From Candidatus Absconditabacteria bacterium (GTDB taxonomy: Bacteria > Patescibacteriota > Gracilibacteria > Absconditabacterales > Absconditicoccaceae): 64,000 nucleotides of DNA. The stretch lies in the NCBI GenBank assembly GCA_028685875.1, contig JAQUDD010000002.1, positions 1 through 64,000 of the forward strand, given 5' to 3'. Position 1 is the first letter of the stretch, and each line of letters begins with the position of its first letter. A model generated the notes under the pieces. It saw nothing but the letters and a program-made list of their open reading frames with translations. It ran no database searches and was not told the DNA's origin. The position numbers and the translations under genes are program-made. This document shows, piece by piece, positions 41,799 to 52,308 of the stretch.

Positions 41799-42377
41799 TT
41801 AAATTAATGTTGGGACATTGAATTGGAAGAAAGCAAAAGCAATTTTATTATTTTTGTTCTCTTCTCTGATATCATCTACCCAGGTCCAATCATAGTTAGG
41901 ACCTTCTTCATTTTGTAATATCAGAACAGGAAAGATTTTACGACCATGATTATGTTCTGGTAAATCTGCTTCTTTTGCAGGAGCAAGTATTGCTAACCGA
42001 TTGTTTTCTTTATTTGTTAGTTCTTGCAGTTCTTTGCGATATACCTCCCATAAAGCGAACAAATTATCCCTACTGAGAGAAAATCCATAATTATTTTTTA
42101 TAAAATTTAACATCTCCATATTCTTTATTTCTGCTGAAGCTGTTGCAATCACAATACTAACAGTACCTATTTTTGCAAAATGATATACCTTCCAAATCCC
42201 TTGAGATCTAATATCTTCAGGGCTATGGTATCCACTAAGACGATAATTCCCTAAAAATAGATTATCCCTTATCCCTTCTCTTTTTTCCTGAACTAGCTGT
42301 TCAAAGGGAATGTTGATGGCGTGTAAATTAAGGGGAGATACACTAATTCTCTTAATAACTTCAATTTTTGTTTCCAT
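41799..42377 (-). CDS. Hypothetical protein, 192 aa
   Basis: Soluble mixed alpha/beta protein with no recognised domain and no TGA glycine. It begins METKIEVIKRISVSPLNLHA; a central VYHFAKIGTVSIVIATASAE strand pair is followed by LFALWEVYRKELQELTNKEN. Its end (PNYDWTWVDDIREENKNNK) is Trp/Asp-rich. Single-gene unit between convergent asnS and the gyrA terminator. Confidence 0.7.
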   Translation of the reverse strand: METKIEVIKRISVSPLNLHAINIPFEQLVQEKREGIRDNLFLGNYRLSGYHSPEDIRSQGIWKVYHFAKIGTVSIVIATASAEIKNMEMLNFIKNNYGFSLSRDNLFALWEVYRKELQELTNKENNRLAILAPAKEADLPEHNHGRKIFPVLILQNEEGPNYDWTWVDDIREENKNNKIAFAFFQFNVPTLI

Positions 42378-42459
42378 ATACTTTTATTTAATTTGTTTAT
42401 ATTTTATATTTTATATAAGAGCATATATAATAAATATATTCCTAATGTCAATCTTTTTT

Positions 42460-42484
42460 AATAAAAAGCTGACTTATGTCAGCT
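42460..42484 (-). terminator. Intrinsic terminator of gyrA
   Basis: On the reverse strand AGCTGAC / GTCAGCT stem with a 4-nt loop and a T5 tract. Confidence 0.8.
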
Positions 42485-42493
42485 CTTCTGTTT

Positions 42494-45070
42494 TTATTCT
42501 TCAGAATTGTTTGTTTCTCTCTTCTCTTTCTCTTCACCCGGAAGGTCAAAAAGGGATGGTTCTCCTTCATTCTTTTCAGATTTTTTCTTCTCTTCTTTGT
42601 ATTTCACGTTTTCTTCTTTTTCTTCTCGTGGGCGGTAGATAATATCAATGTGTTGATCTACCATTTTATGTAATGGAGTCTCTGGTTCATCAAGGCGGAC
42701 ATTATTTGAATGCAGAGTGATCATTTTCCCATCATCAAATCTAATTCTGATTGCTCCTTCTACGATAGAGATTCCTCCCTCAATGGTTTCTTTTCCTGTC
42801 ATGACTACTTGTCCTTTTCTTGCTCTTTTTCGGATTCTGAGGTCTTCGAGAGAGAGTAATTTTCCATTTTTATCGGAATGGATTAAGATAAATGGTTCGT
42901 CTTTGTGTAAGAACATATTCGCAACTTCATCGCCTTCTTGGAGAGAGATCGCAGTAACTCCTCCAGCGGTCTTTCCCATTGCTCTGATATCTGATGATGG
43001 GAAGAGTAGCATTCGTCCTTGCTTGGTAAGTATTCCGATATTGTCTGTATCTACTACCGCTTCAACTTTTAGAATTTTTTCTTTTGGCTGAAGATTCATA
43101 ATCACCGTTGGGAATTTCTTGAAAGAAAGCACAAGATTTTTATCGATTTTTTTGATACTATTTTGGTTCGTCAAGAAGATGAGATGGTCATAGGCGAAGT
43201 GTAAGGTCTTGGCAAAAATAATTTTTCCCTTAAGGTCAAAATGTTTTTTGAGATTGATTGCAGGTTTTGCCATTGTCAATGCTCCAAAATCTTTGAGTCT
43301 CTGTACTACGAGCTCTCCTTGATCAGTAATAATAATCAGATTGTCCTGATTATGAGTGTAGATCAGATCAAGCGTTTCATCTGGGATCACTTGTACTCTT
43401 GATTGATAGAGCACCCTGAGTGAGTAATCATTTCCAATTCGGCAGATTACATCTTCTTTTACTTTATCTGCTGCTGCTTGAAGTGCTTTAATACTTCCTG
43501 CGATATTGTAGACATCTTTACTTTCTGAAACTTCTGTCTTCCTCTCATCTCCATACTTATTTTTCATATAATCAAACTCCTCTTTTACTACTTCATCAAG
43601 TCTTGTAGGATTATTGATAATCTCATTGAGTTCTTCGATCTGTCTTTTCTTTTCTTCTATTTCATCGGTAATCTTTTGAATTTCTAATCCTACCAAGGCT
43701 TGTAATCTCATCTGAAGAATATATTCTGCCTGTTCTGCGCTGAACTCAAATTTTTCGATCAAGGCATTTTTTGCTTCTTGTCTGGTCTCTGATCCTCTAA
43801 TGGTGGCAATTACTTCATCAATAATATCAATTGCCTTTTTGAGTCCCTCAAGGATGTGTAGTCTATCTGTTGCCTTTTTGAGTTGAAAGACAGATCTACG
43901 ATATACGACATCTCTTCTAAAAGTTACGAACTCCATCAGAAGATCTTTGATATTGAGTAGCCTTGGCTGACTTCCTTTATCAATTAACGATACGTTATTG
44001 ATGTTAAAATTGGTCTGAAGATCGGTAAATTTGTACAGCTGAATTAAAATTGTATCAGGATCTACGCCTTTTCTAAGGTAGAGCACAATTCTATTCTTAT
44101 TCTTATTACTTTCATCTCTGATGTCATTGATTCCTTCAATCTTTTTATCTACCACGAGTTCTCCAATTTTGGCAACAAGTGTAGACTTATTCACAAAGTA
44201 AGGGATTTCATCAATCACAATTACGTGAGCGTCTTCGTATACTTCAGTATGAGTTTTCCCACGCACTACGATTGGCCCCTTTCCTTTCTTGTAAACTTCT
44301 TTGATACTTTCTGGATCAAAGATCATTCCTCCTGTTGGAAAGTCAGGACCTTTTATGATTTCCATGATTTCATCTATAGAAACTTCATATTCTACCTCTT
44401 TCTCTTCTTCAAATCCTAATTCATTGATTACTGTTCCCATCATTTTCTTTCCCTCTTTCTCAAGTAAGAGATGACAAGCATCCAATACCTCATTTAGATT
44501 ATGGGGAGCCATGTTAGTTGCCATACCTACTGCAATCCCCATGGTTCCATTACAAAGATGGTTCGGGAATTTTGTAGCCAACATCTTTGGTTCATCAAGG
44601 GAGCCATCAAAGTTTGGTCTTCGATCAACGGTATCTTGCTCAAGATCGGCGAGCATTTCTTCTGCAAGCTTTGTTAATCTTGCTTCGGTATATCTCATCG
44701 CAGCTGCTCCATCTCCATCGATAGATCCAAAGTTTCCCTGTCCATCCACAAGTGGATATCTCATCGCCCAAGGCTGTGCAAGTCTTACCATTGCTTCATA
44801 AATTGAAGAATCACCATGTGGATGATATTTTCCCATTACTTCTCCGACGATTCTTGCAGATTTCTTATGTTTTTGGTTAAAAAAATTGTTTGTCTGATAC
44901 ATCGCATAGAGAATTCTTCTTACTACGGGTTTAAGTCCATCTCTCGTATCAGGAAGTGCACGAGATACAATTACGGACATTGAATAGTCAATATAGGATT
45001 GGGAAATTTCCTTTTCTAAAGAATGATTGATTTCCTTATTGATTTGTGGGACAAGTTCTTTTTCTGACAT
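42494..45070 (-). CDS. gyrA: DNA gyrase subunit A
   Basis: 858 residues without any TGA. Opens [54 protein letters not shown] (quinolone region), [20 protein letters not shown] with the active-site Tyr. The winged-helix, tower and coiled-coil domains follow, then the six-bladed C-terminal wheel. The GyrA box is degenerate ([15 protein letters not shown] instead of QRRGGKG), so a ParC-like activity cannot be fully excluded; the chain length and the Glu-rich C-terminal tail fit GyrA. Cell-wide essential topoisomerase acting with GyrB, which is not in the window. Confidence 0.93.
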   Translation of the reverse strand: MSEKELVPQINKEINHSLEKEISQSYIDYSMSVIVSRALPDTRDGLKPVVRRILYAMYQTNNFFNQKHKKSARIVGEVMGKYHPHGDSSIYEAMVRLAQPWAMRYPLVDGQGNFGSIDGDGAAAMRYTEARLTKLAEEMLADLEQDTVDRRPNFDGSLDEPKMLATKFPNHLCNGTMGIAVGMATNMAPHNLNEVLDACHLLLEKEGKKMMGTVINELGFEEEKEVEYEVSIDEIMEIIKGPDFPTGGMIFDPESIKEVYKKGKGPIVVRGKTHTEVYEDAHVIVIDEIPYFVNKSTLVAKIGELVVDKKIEGINDIRDESNKNKNRIVLYLRKGVDPDTILIQLYKFTDLQTNFNINNVSLIDKGSQPRLLNIKDLLMEFVTFRRDVVYRRSVFQLKKATDRLHILEGLKKAIDIIDEVIATIRGSETRQEAKNALIEKFEFSAEQAEYILQMRLQALVGLEIQKITDEIEEKKRQIEELNEIINNPTRLDEVVKEEFDYMKNKYGDERKTEVSESKDVYNIAGSIKALQAAADKVKEDVICRIGNDYSLRVLYQSRVQVIPDETLDLIYTHNQDNLIIITDQGELVVQRLKDFGALTMAKPAINLKKHFDLKGKIIFAKTLHFAYDHLIFLTNQNSIKKIDKNLVLSFKKFPTVIMNLQPKEKILKVEAVVDTDNIGILTKQGRMLLFPSSDIRAMGKTAGGVTAISLQEGDEVANMFLHKDEPFILIHSDKNGKLLSLEDLRIRKRARKGQVVMTGKETIEGGISIVEGAIRIRFDDGKMITLHSNNVRLDEPETPLHKMVDQHIDIIYRPREEKEENVKYKEEKKKSEKNEGEPSLFDLPGEEKEKRETNNSEE

Positions 45071-45137
45071 GGATGGGCAGCTGAAGAGATAAAAAAAAGA
45101 TATCCTTTATAATTTTCTGAATCTGATTTCATGATAC

Positions 45138-45166
45138 GAAAAGAACTGCCTTTTTCAAGCAGTTCC
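45138..45166 (-). terminator. Intrinsic terminator
   Basis: GAACTGC / GCAGTTC stem with a T tract on the reverse strand, after the gene at 45203. Confidence 0.7.
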
Positions 45167-45202
45167 TAGTTGACATTTATGAATTAGACTCTTAATATGT
45201 TC

Positions 45203-45535
45203 TTATACAATTTTGTCTTTCCATTCAGGATCTTTCGCCATTAATTCTTGGAGATGTTCGAATGCAGTTCCTTTTCCATCATGAAGGTCCATATAGAAAT
45301 CATAAAGATTTTTATATGAGTCATCGTTCAGTGACAATTCGTAAAGTTTATTAAGTTGTTCTAGTGGCAATTGATCTCAATCTCTAATTGTTTTTCGTAG
45401 TATTTTTGATACTCATTCTTGATCTGAAAAATTACTCAACATATCTCAAATAACTTTTTCAATCAGAAACTCTCTTCCTTCGTGGGTTTCCGTATTTCTT
45501 TCGTAGTGTTCCATATGATCGGGATTGAATGGCAT
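45203..45535 (-). CDS. Hypothetical protein, 110 aa
   Basis: Open only with TGA as Gly (three times: VIGDM, QEGVS, RDGDQ). Starts MPFNPDHMEHYERNTETHEG and continues with helical segments (LEQLNKLYELSLNDDSYKNL, FEHLQELMAKDPEWKDKIV). Charged, soluble, no recognised family. It has its own terminator and lies upstream of nothing on its strand except the gyrA region. Confidence 0.65.
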
Positions 45536-45584
45536 TGGTATAATTATAGAAGTTAAATATTTTTCCTTATATATATTTCTTTGT

Positions 45585-45770
45585 TTAAGTCAATCCATTT
45601 TCTTCTCCTTCTTCTGTTTCCTTTCCTCAAAAAATTCCTAGTCATTTTTTTAAGAGGTTTCCTCCTGTTCAGAGAACTTTTTTGGCAACATTCACTCCCG
45701 TTTTTACCGTTCCTTCTGCAACAGCCACTCAGCTTTTTAAGGCTTTTCCTCAGATTGAACTAAGATTGGA
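45585..45770 (-). pseudogene. Duplicated 3' fragment of the glycine-rich protein gene at 47156
   Basis: Reading with TGA as Gly gives LSSIGGKALKSGVAVAEGTV and KTGVNVAKKVLGTGGNLLKK, nearly identical to the C-terminus of the 47156-47797 product (LSSIGGKVLKSGVAVAGGTV). There is an in-frame TAA just upstream and no start codon, so it is a truncated copy with a different last few residues. DNA identity over about 150 bp is high. Confidence 0.8.
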
Positions 45771-45913
45771 TTAGTTTCTTAGTATATTATTTCTAATCTA
45801 TTGTCTCTAGAAAAAGTGTGCATTTGAGAAATAAATCCTCTCACTGTGATTTTGTTGTATTTTGCTATTTTTTGGTTATAGTTTTTTGTGCGAATTTATA
45901 TTATATTATCTAA

Positions 45914-46324
45914 ATGAAGCTTAATCCCATAATTAGTTTATCATTAAGGAGTTATGACAAAGTAGGTATATTGTTTACATTAGTATATAGTCTTTATGGA
46001 ATTATCCAATATGCCTCTAAAATTGCATCATTAAACAATCTTAACCCAAGTCCTAATAGTACGCCATATATTGATTTGGTATGGGGAGCAGAAACAGCCG
46101 TAAAGATAAATGACTTAATAGAATGGTTTATTATATGAGAAATAGCTTATTATTCACTATACGGTATAATTTTAATTAGTATCATGTTTTTAATAATCCA
46201 ATATCTTAAGATAAAAACAAAAACATTCTCACCAAAAATTTGTTTAATTACCCTATTTCTTCACATATTTCTAATGTCTCCTTACATTGTGTATGTTATT
46301 GCAAATCGTCATTATTTTATATAG
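45914..46324 (+). CDS. Small membrane protein, 136 aa
   Basis: Three hydrophobic segments: VGILFTLVYSLYGIIQYA, YSLYGIILISIMFLIIQYL and LITLFLHIFLMSPYIVYVI. One TGA glycine (WFIIGEIAYY) is needed to join the first and second. The middle polar loop would be exposed. No family recognised. Sits between the pseudogene fragment and a secreted protein gene. Confidence 0.65.
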
Positions 46325-46327
46325 AAA

Positions 46328-46355
46328 GCATCTATAGGATGTAACCTATAGATGC
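46328..46355. terminator. Perfect 11-bp inverted repeat, possible terminator
   Basis: GCATCTATAGG / CCTATAGATGC with a 6-nt loop right after the TAG at 46324. The following T tract is short (CTGTTTT), so termination is likely but not certain. Confidence 0.55.
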
Positions 46356-46379
46356 CTGTTTTACAGTTTAGTTTACATT

Positions 46380-46787
46380 TTAATTCAGTGTTGCCACACA
46401 TACTTCTAAATAATAGGAGGCTGTATTTACTCGTATTGCACGAAGATTGGATGAGGGAGTTGGATCTGTATAAGAATAGGAACCATTTGCAGGGATAGAC
46501 ACAACATTGTCTGTGATAACATCCCCTAATGCATCGATTTCTTGTATTCTTATACTTACACTGCTAGAGCTACTACTACCTATATTGATAGTATACCAAG
46601 TACAATATCCACATTCGAAGGTATGGGTGTGAGAAAAAAGACTGGAGCCCCAACAATCGTAAAAACTCTGAATTCTTTCAACATCACTAACAACCTCAGT
46701 ATTTGCATTTGCTTTTGTAGAAGAAGTAAATGCACACAACAGAATAGCAACGAAAAACATCGCCAATAAATAAACTTTTGTTTTCAT
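46380..46787 (-). CDS. Secreted protein, 135 aa
   Basis: Signal peptide MKTKVYLLAMFFVAILLCAF with probable cleavage after ANA (near residue 28). The mature part has four Cys (SFYDCWGSS, FECGYCTWY and EVCVATLN) and a Ser-rich stretch, and is beta-rich (SVSIRIQEIDALGD). No TGA. Ends at a clear TAA. Function unknown; it may be a small extracellular beta-sandwich. Confidence 0.75.
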   Translation of the reverse strand: MKTKVYLLAMFFVAILLCAFTSSTKANANTEVVSDVERIQSFYDCWGSSLFSHTHTFECGYCTWYTINIGSSSSSSVSIRIQEIDALGDVITDNVVSIPANGSYSYTDPTPSSNLRAIRVNTASYYLEVCVATLN

Positions 46788-47155
46788 TTTTATTTAATTT
46801 TTTGACTCTATTTAGGTAGAATACAGAGTCGTTTTTACTTTTTATTTTACGTTTAGTAGAATCTACCTTTCTACTTTGGATGTCCCGAAGAAAAATCTAC
46901 TCAGAAAGAACATCAGTCATTTATTCCATAAGGTCTCTTCTCCTCGTCCTATCATAGTCAAGTGATAGCTCCTGTGCTTTTTTATCTAGGTTAAGCAACG
47001 CCTGACCCGCCATGGGGTATGTTTTGTTTTTACTGTTTTGTTTTTTATTTCACGTGAAATTATAGTCTATAAGCCATGCTTTTCAATTTAATCTTTATAC
47101 AACAGTGGTATATCCTTTTTTATCCTAACTTCAAGAGAATTTTTATAGGAGCATT
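46788..47155. other. Intergenic region
   Basis: A 368-bp stretch with an inverted repeat near 46806-46834 (GACTCT...AGAGTC), CTATCA...TGATAG at 46949-46968, and a slightly GC-richer patch at 46970-47020. No gene is supported beyond the tiny ORF described separately. Confidence 0.5.
46921..47013 (-). CDS. Very short ORF, 30 aa (doubtful)
   Basis: MAGQALLNLDKKAQELSLDY is followed by 10 more residues to a TAA. It is GC-richer than its surroundings and mostly helical, but has no ribosome-binding site and no homolog I recognise. It could be a remnant. Confidence 0.2.
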   Translation of the reverse strand: MAGQALLNLDKKAQELSLDYDRTRRRDLME

Positions 47156-47797
47156 TTATACTTCTTCTGTTTCCTTCCCTCAAAAAATTCCTAGTCATTT
47201 TTTTAAGAGGTTTCCTCCTGCTCAGAGAACTTTTTTGGCAACATTTACTCCCGTTTTTACCGTTCCTCCTGCAACAGCTACTCAGCTTTTTAAGACTTTT
47301 CCTCAGATTGAACTAAGAGTATTCAGAGGTTTCTTTGGTTCAAAGACTCACTCCCCTTCTTTTGCTGGTTCTATCCAAATATTTCCAAGTTCTTTTCCTA
47401 TGTGCATCACGTCTTCTACTGCCCCAGTCGTCAAAGAAATTGCATCACTTGTAAGATCTTTTGCAGCTTCTACTCCTGTATTAGCAATATTTTTTCCTAG
47501 GGAGGCAAGATTGTCTACGGCTTTTGTGGGTTGAAAGAGATTTGAAGGTTCCGAGATAAATTCCCCCAGATTTCCTATTACTTGGGTTCAGAATTTTGTA
47601 ATATCTTTTGTTATTTCTGTAGCAGTAGAGATTCCTTCACTTGCCAGTCCTCCCAAATCTGCAACAGGCTGAAAAACAGAAGCATCGGGTGCTACATAGA
47701 TTTCTTGTTCAGAAAAGTATGTTTCAGTTGTAGGAGTTTCTGAAGGTATTGGAGTTGTTTGTTGGGTATTTTGAGCGGTTGGATCGTTTGTAGTCAT
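47156..47797 (-). CDS. PilT-linked protein with UGA-encoded glycine-rich tail
   Basis: 213 residues. The N-terminus is a Thr/Pro/Glu-rich linker (MTTNDPTAQNTQQTTPIPSE); the middle has repeated motifs resembling DLGGLASEGISTA and SLGKNIANTGVEAAKDL. The C-terminus (SIGGKVLKSGVAVAGGTVKT and GVNVAKKVLGAGGNLLKKG) is Gly/Lys/Val-rich, like a glycine-zipper membrane-active segment. Seven TGA codons supply its glycines. It starts 27 bp after the pilT2 stop, so it probably belongs to the pilT2 operon. The polar N-terminus resembles the leader of the other PilT. Confidence 0.7.
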
Positions 47798-47824
47798 CCA
47801 CACAAAAAAAGAAATAAAGTAGTA

Positions 47825-48940
47825 CTATCCTTGTGGATTTTGAATTAATCCTTTCGCTGCTAATTCCTTGATGAGGTAGTCGCTGTCATTTGCAATATTT
47901 ACTGCGTTATTGAGATCAATAAATCCTTTACTTGCAAGAAAGAGTAAGTGATCTTCCAATAACTGCATTCCCATAGCTCTATTGGTATAGATGGTATTAT
48001 TGAGCTGATTGAGTTTATTTTCTCTGATGATATTTTCTACTGCAGTATTATTGAGAAGAATCTCTTGGACAGGAACCATTCCTCCTCCTACTCTTTTTGC
48101 TAGTTTCTGAACAATAATAGCAGCCATCGTATCAGAAATCTGGTTTCTAATCTGTGATTGTTCGTCTGCTGGGAACATTGAAATAATTTTATTTACGGTT
48201 TGTGCTGCAGATCTGGAATGGATAGTAGTAAGCACTAAATGTCCTGTTTCGGCAAGGGCAATTGCATTTCTGATTCCATCTGGATCCCTTGCCTCACCAA
48301 AAAGAATTACATCCGGTCTCTGTCTAAGTGCATATTTCATTGCGGATGAAAAACTCGCAATATCTTTTCCCAGTTGTTTTTGTTCAATCAGAGCTTTTTT
48401 GGGAGTAAATATGTATTCAATAGGGTCTTCGAGTGTGATAATATGTTTCTGTTTATTCATGTTAATTTCTTCAATCATCGCGGCAAGTGTGGTTGATTTT
48501 CCCGATCCTGTTGGACCAGCTATGAAAATAATTCCACTTGTCTTTTGCATAAGTTGCTTGAAGACAGGAGAAAGTTTTAGATCATCAAGTGTAGGGACTT
48601 TTTCTGCAAAAAGTCTGAATACAATCATTCTATGTCCGCTTTGTTGAGAAATATTTATTCTGAATCTGCGATTGTGAGCAACATATCCAATATCCACACT
48701 CATATTTTTTTCGAAGAGTTCTTTATCTCTCTCATCCATGAGTTGCTGGGCAATAGCATCAAGCATTTCGTCAGAAAATTTATCTAGACCTACAAGTCTA
48801 TACACTTCATCATTTACTCTCAGTGAAGGTTCTTCATTAAAAGTAAAGTAAGAATCTGAGGCCGCATAGTCAATATGTAATTTTAGCAGATAGAGAAGAT
48901 ATTCTCCAGGATCTGTAATATGAGGATTTTCTATTGCCAT
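47825..48940 (-). CDS. pilT: PilT-type twitching motility ATPase (paralog 2)
   Basis: 371 residues from ATG 48940; a longer frame to 48970 uses a less likely start. Walker A AGPTGSGKSTTLAAMIEEIN, Asp box ITLEDPIEYIF, Walker B RPDVILFGEARDPDGIRNAI, His box TGHLVLTTIHSRSA and AIIVQKLAKR. Very similar to paralog 1 at 6318, but lacks the polar leader, and the Walker B-adjacent EIRDPE is EARDPD. No TGA. Followed by the UGA-rich protein at 47156. Confidence 0.92.
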   Translation of the reverse strand: MAIENPHITDPGEYLLYLLKLHIDYAASDSYFTFNEEPSLRVNDEVYRLVGLDKFSDEMLDAIAQQLMDERDKELFEKNMSVDIGYVAHNRRFRINISQQSGHRMIVFRLFAEKVPTLDDLKLSPVFKQLMQKTSGIIFIAGPTGSGKSTTLAAMIEEINMNKQKHIITLEDPIEYIFTPKKALIEQKQLGKDIASFSSAMKYALRQRPDVILFGEARDPDGIRNAIALAETGHLVLTTIHSRSAAQTVNKIISMFPADEQSQIRNQISDTMAAIIVQKLAKRVGGGMVPVQEILLNNTAVENIIRENKLNQLNNTIYTNRAMGMQLLEDHLLFLASKGFIDLNNAVNIANDSDYLIKELAAKGLIQNPQG

Positions 48941-49071
48941 TGATAAGAAATGTAAGGTAAAACTAATCACTTTCTATATAGAAAAAATCAGAAAGAAAGC
49001 AAGATATAATATTTCCCTTTTACTTTTGTCTCTTTTCATTATAAGTCAAATCGTTTAGATTTTTGCTTATT

Positions 49072-49854
49072 ATGAACTTTAAAGAATTTTTAGTGGGAAG
49101 TAGTATAGCTTTATTTCCCTTTTCTGAGTCTGATACTAAGATAGTAACTTCTCCTCAGGAAGAAATCTTTGATACCATTTCTTTGGAATATATATGAAAG
49201 GCTGTTGATCATACAGAGAATTCTTTTGGTTCTGAGATATTTTTGGATGTTTCTACTGAAATAATAAAAACGCTTAATAGTAGAGAAAACAGGGAATTCC
49301 TCTCTCAGAATCTCCCTCAGATTACGGCAGAAACTTTCGTACTTTTTTGTGAGAGGGAAATGGAAGTTATTTTTTCTCCTAAAGAAAAAAAGGAACTTCT
49401 CAGCTTTCTTCCTAGTGTTTTTGAAAAATATCCCATCTGCTCTCTTTCCCCTGAAGGAGATCTTTCTTTTCTCCTGAGTGAAACCTATATTGATGCTATG
49501 GCGAAGGAACTCATGCCGTATTTTGTTAGTAAATTAGCACGATATTATAAAATTGGGATATTTCTTGCGTGAGGGAACAACAAAATTCGAGAAAAAGTAA
49601 AAAAAGATTTAAGAACGAAGAACCTTCAATCAGCTAAATCAGTATTTATTAAAGATTTTGGAGTTGCTTTTCAGAAGCTTTTGATTGAAATAAAAAACAC
49701 TACTCCGAATATCTGAGAACCTACTATTGGAGAATATTTTACTATGATATATACTACTTTTAAGAATCCTGACTTCAGAGAGTGGATGGATACTCAAGAT
49801 ACAAGTTTTCTCAATCTCCCCTTCTCTCAGTTAACATATCAGCAAAATAACTAG
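49072..49854 (+). CDS. Hypothetical protein, 260 aa
   Basis: Starts MNFKEFLVGSSIALFPFSES. Mostly helical with three TGA glycines (EYIGKAV, FLAGNNK, PNIGEPT). A hydrophobic stretch (YYKIGIFLA) is short, so it is not clearly a membrane protein. Conserved-looking pieces include TAETFVLFCEREMEVIFSPK. No family recognised. Divergent from pilT2 and convergent with glyA. Confidence 0.6.
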
Positions 49855-49869
49855 TATCTTACTCCTCTT

Positions 49870-51162
49870 TTAGTTTATTACGAAAAGAGGAACAGGATAT
49901 TGTGTAGCAAATGCTTCTACTTCCTTTTTGAGTTGTACCAATTTTTCTGGATGATCTACGGTCTGCAATGCTTGATGAATGAAAGATGCGATGTATTTTG
50001 TTCCTTCTGCCTTAATTCCTCTCGTAGTCATCGCTGGCATTCCAATCCTGAGTCCTGAAGGTCTGGATGGTGGATTTGGGTCATCGGGAATTGTAGATTT
50101 GGAGGTGGAAATTCAGATCTTATCTAAAGTATCTTCCGCTATTTTCCCATCAAGATTTGTTCCACTAAAATCAACAATAATCATATGGTTATCTGTCCCT
50201 CAGGTAACGAGTTTATATCCATACTTAAGCATTTCTTCTGCAAGCGTTTTTGCGTTGATGAGTGTTTGTTTTGCATAATCTAAAAAGTCAGGAGTCTGAG
50301 CTTCTTTGAGGGCTACAGCGATAGCAGCGATGGTATTCATATGGGGTCCTCCTTGCATTCCTGGGAATACTGCTCTATCAATTCTGGTTGGAATGTTTTC
50401 GATTGTGTCTTCAGGTTTTTTGAGTGGATTAGAAACGATTCCTTTGGAGAGAATTAGAGCTCCTCTGGGTCCGCGAAGGGATTTGTGAGTTGTGGTCATT
50501 GCAGCATGGAATCCATAATCAAAAGGATTTTTGAGTATTCCTGCTGCTATGAATCCCCCGACATGAGAAATATCTGCATAGAGAATTGCTCAGACTTCAT
50601 TGGCTATTTCTGCAAATTTATCATATTCTAGTTCTCTAGGATAAGCACTAAATCCTGCCAATATTACTTTGGGCTTAAACTCGTGAGCAAGTGAACGAAG
50701 TTGATTGAAATCTATTTTTCCATTAGATAGCGTTTTATACCTTTGGAAATTAAAGACTTTGGAAAAAAAGGTAACGGGCGATCCATGTGTAAGATGTCCT
50801 CCATGAGAAAGATCCATCCCTAATATTGCATCCCCAGGCTCCATTACTGCTGAGTAGAAAGCAAGATTAGCTGCGGCTCCAGAAAGAGCCTGTACATTTG
50901 CATGATCAGCTTTAAAAAGCTGTTTTGCTCTATCAATAGCCAATTGTTCTACTATATCTGTATTTTCTTGTCCTCCGTAGTATCTTTTTCCGGGAAATCC
51001 TTCGGAATATTTATTAGCAAGGATGGAAGATTGTGTTGCAAGTACTGCTGCTGATTGGTAGTTCTCACTTGCTATCAACTCCATTCCATGATTTTGTCTA
51101 TACTCTTCTTGTTTGATTGCTTGAGAAATCTCTGGGTCAAAGGATTGAATAAAATTAGTCAT
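49870..51162 (-). CDS. glyA: Serine hydroxymethyltransferase
   Basis: PLP enzyme interconverting serine and glycine with tetrahydrofolate, 430 residues. MELIASENYQSAAVL, NKYSEGFPGKRYYGGQENTD, LSHGGHLTHGSPV, ILAGFSAYPRELEY, ADISHVGGFIAAG, and TTTHKSLRGPRGALIL with the PLP Lys are all family hallmarks. IDRAVFPGMQGGPHMNTIAA and RIGMPAMTTRGI follow. Three TGA glycines. Notable here because it produces glycine, whose codon set is expanded in this organism. Confidence 0.97.
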
Positions 51163-51290
51163 GACTTTAGGCGTTAATAAACAAAAGGTTATTTCATAGT
51201 AATTTCGCTAATCTATAGAGATTTTTTAAAGAAAGAAAAGAGCAAAATCTCCCTATTTTAGAATATTATTAAGAAAAAGTGTTGAAATGT

Positions 51291-51318
51291 TTGCAAAACG
51301 CTCTGTTTTCTCTACAAT
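51291..51318 (+). promoter_or_regulatory. Putative promoter of the pilin genes
   Basis: TTGCAA (51291-51296), 16-bp spacer, TACAAT (51313-51318). ATG 51384 lies about 60 bp downstream of the expected start. Confidence 0.55.
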
Positions 51319-51383
51319 TACCTTTGTATTATTCGATGAAGTACGTTCTTCTCGAATCTCTTTATTCTTAATCTATATACAAG

Positions 51384-51794
51384 ATGAAAAAAATGTTATT
51401 GGGATTGGCACTTGGACTCCTTACTTTTGTTGGAGTATCTAGTCTAACACCTGCTTTTGCACAAACGGATGGTTCTTTTCAAGCAGGATCATTTGGAGAT
51501 ACTAGTGCAGCAGGAGGTCTTGGAGTAAGTGGAGCATGAGAAGAAGCAAGTGGAGGGTTAATTGATATGATTAAAACCTTTATTAACTGGATACTCGGGA
51601 TGTTGGGACTCGTTGCTTTAGTGCTTTGTCTTTATGCTGGATTTAAAATTACTACAGCTGGAGGAGATGAGAAAAAGGTGACCGATGGAAAGACTATCTT
51701 GAAGAATGCTGGTATTGGTCTAGCGATTATTGCACTTTCTTGGATGATTGTTAGTCTTATCTTTTGGATTATTGGTGGAGTTACTGGTTCATAA
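51384..51794 (+). CDS. VirB2/TrbC-type pilin-like membrane protein 1
   Basis: 136 residues. Signal peptide MKKMLLGLALGLLTFVGVSS ending TPAFAQ. A Gly/Ser-rich mature N-terminus includes one TGA glycine (GAGEEA). Two membrane helices follow: WILGMLGLVALVLCLYAGFK and AGIGLAIIALSWMIVSLIF, joined by GGDEKKVTDGKTILKN. This two-helix plan with an intervening charged loop matches the VirB2/TrbC pilin family common in CPR bacteria. Tandem with a paralog 36 bp downstream. Confidence 0.82.
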
Positions 51795-51830
51795 TATTAT
51801 ACACCTTCTTTACTATTTATATGTAAGATA

Positions 51831-52271
51831 ATGAAAAAGCTTTTTTCGTGGCTCCTTATTCCTATGCTTAGCCTAGGGATATTGCTTCCTTGTACTGTTT
51901 CTGTTGCACAATTTGGGCAGATGAATTATGTAGATGGAGTTGGAGTTGTTGGAACAGATGACGCAGAAAGTACTGACGACTCCCTGATTGATATCTTAAA
52001 AAATGCTATCAATTGGATACTTGGGATGCTGGGACTTCTTGCTTTATGTTTGGTATTGTATGCTGGATTTTTAATGGTAACAGCTGGAAGTGATGAAGCT
52101 AAAGTCAAAAAAGGAGTAACCATTATGAAGAATGCAGGTATTGGTTTAGTAGTTATCGCTCTCGCTTGGATGATTGTGAGCCTAGTCTTTTGGCTTATTG
52201 GTTGAATTGCAGGAGATGTTCCTGCTACAACCACGTGATTTATTCCTCAATTATTTACTTACCTAGCATAG
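51831..52271 (+). CDS. VirB2/TrbC-type pilin-like membrane protein 2
   Basis: 146 residues, paralog of the preceding gene. Signal peptide MKKLFSWLLIPMLSLGILLP with cleavage after SVA. Helices WILGMLGLLALCLVLYAGFL and AGIGLVVIALAWMIVSLVFW with loop GSDEAKVKKGVTIMKN. Ends in IGGIAGDVPATTTGFIPQLF, containing two TGA glycines. The shared NWILGMLGL and GIGL blocks show recent duplication. A terminator follows at 52309. Confidence 0.82.
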
Positions 52272-52308
52272 TCTATATACTTACTATCTAGAGAAACTAT
52301 AAAGAGAG

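Noticed and set aside
46921-47013. 30-residue ORF as a real gene
   Set aside because: No ribosome-binding site or homology cue; listed only as doubtful.
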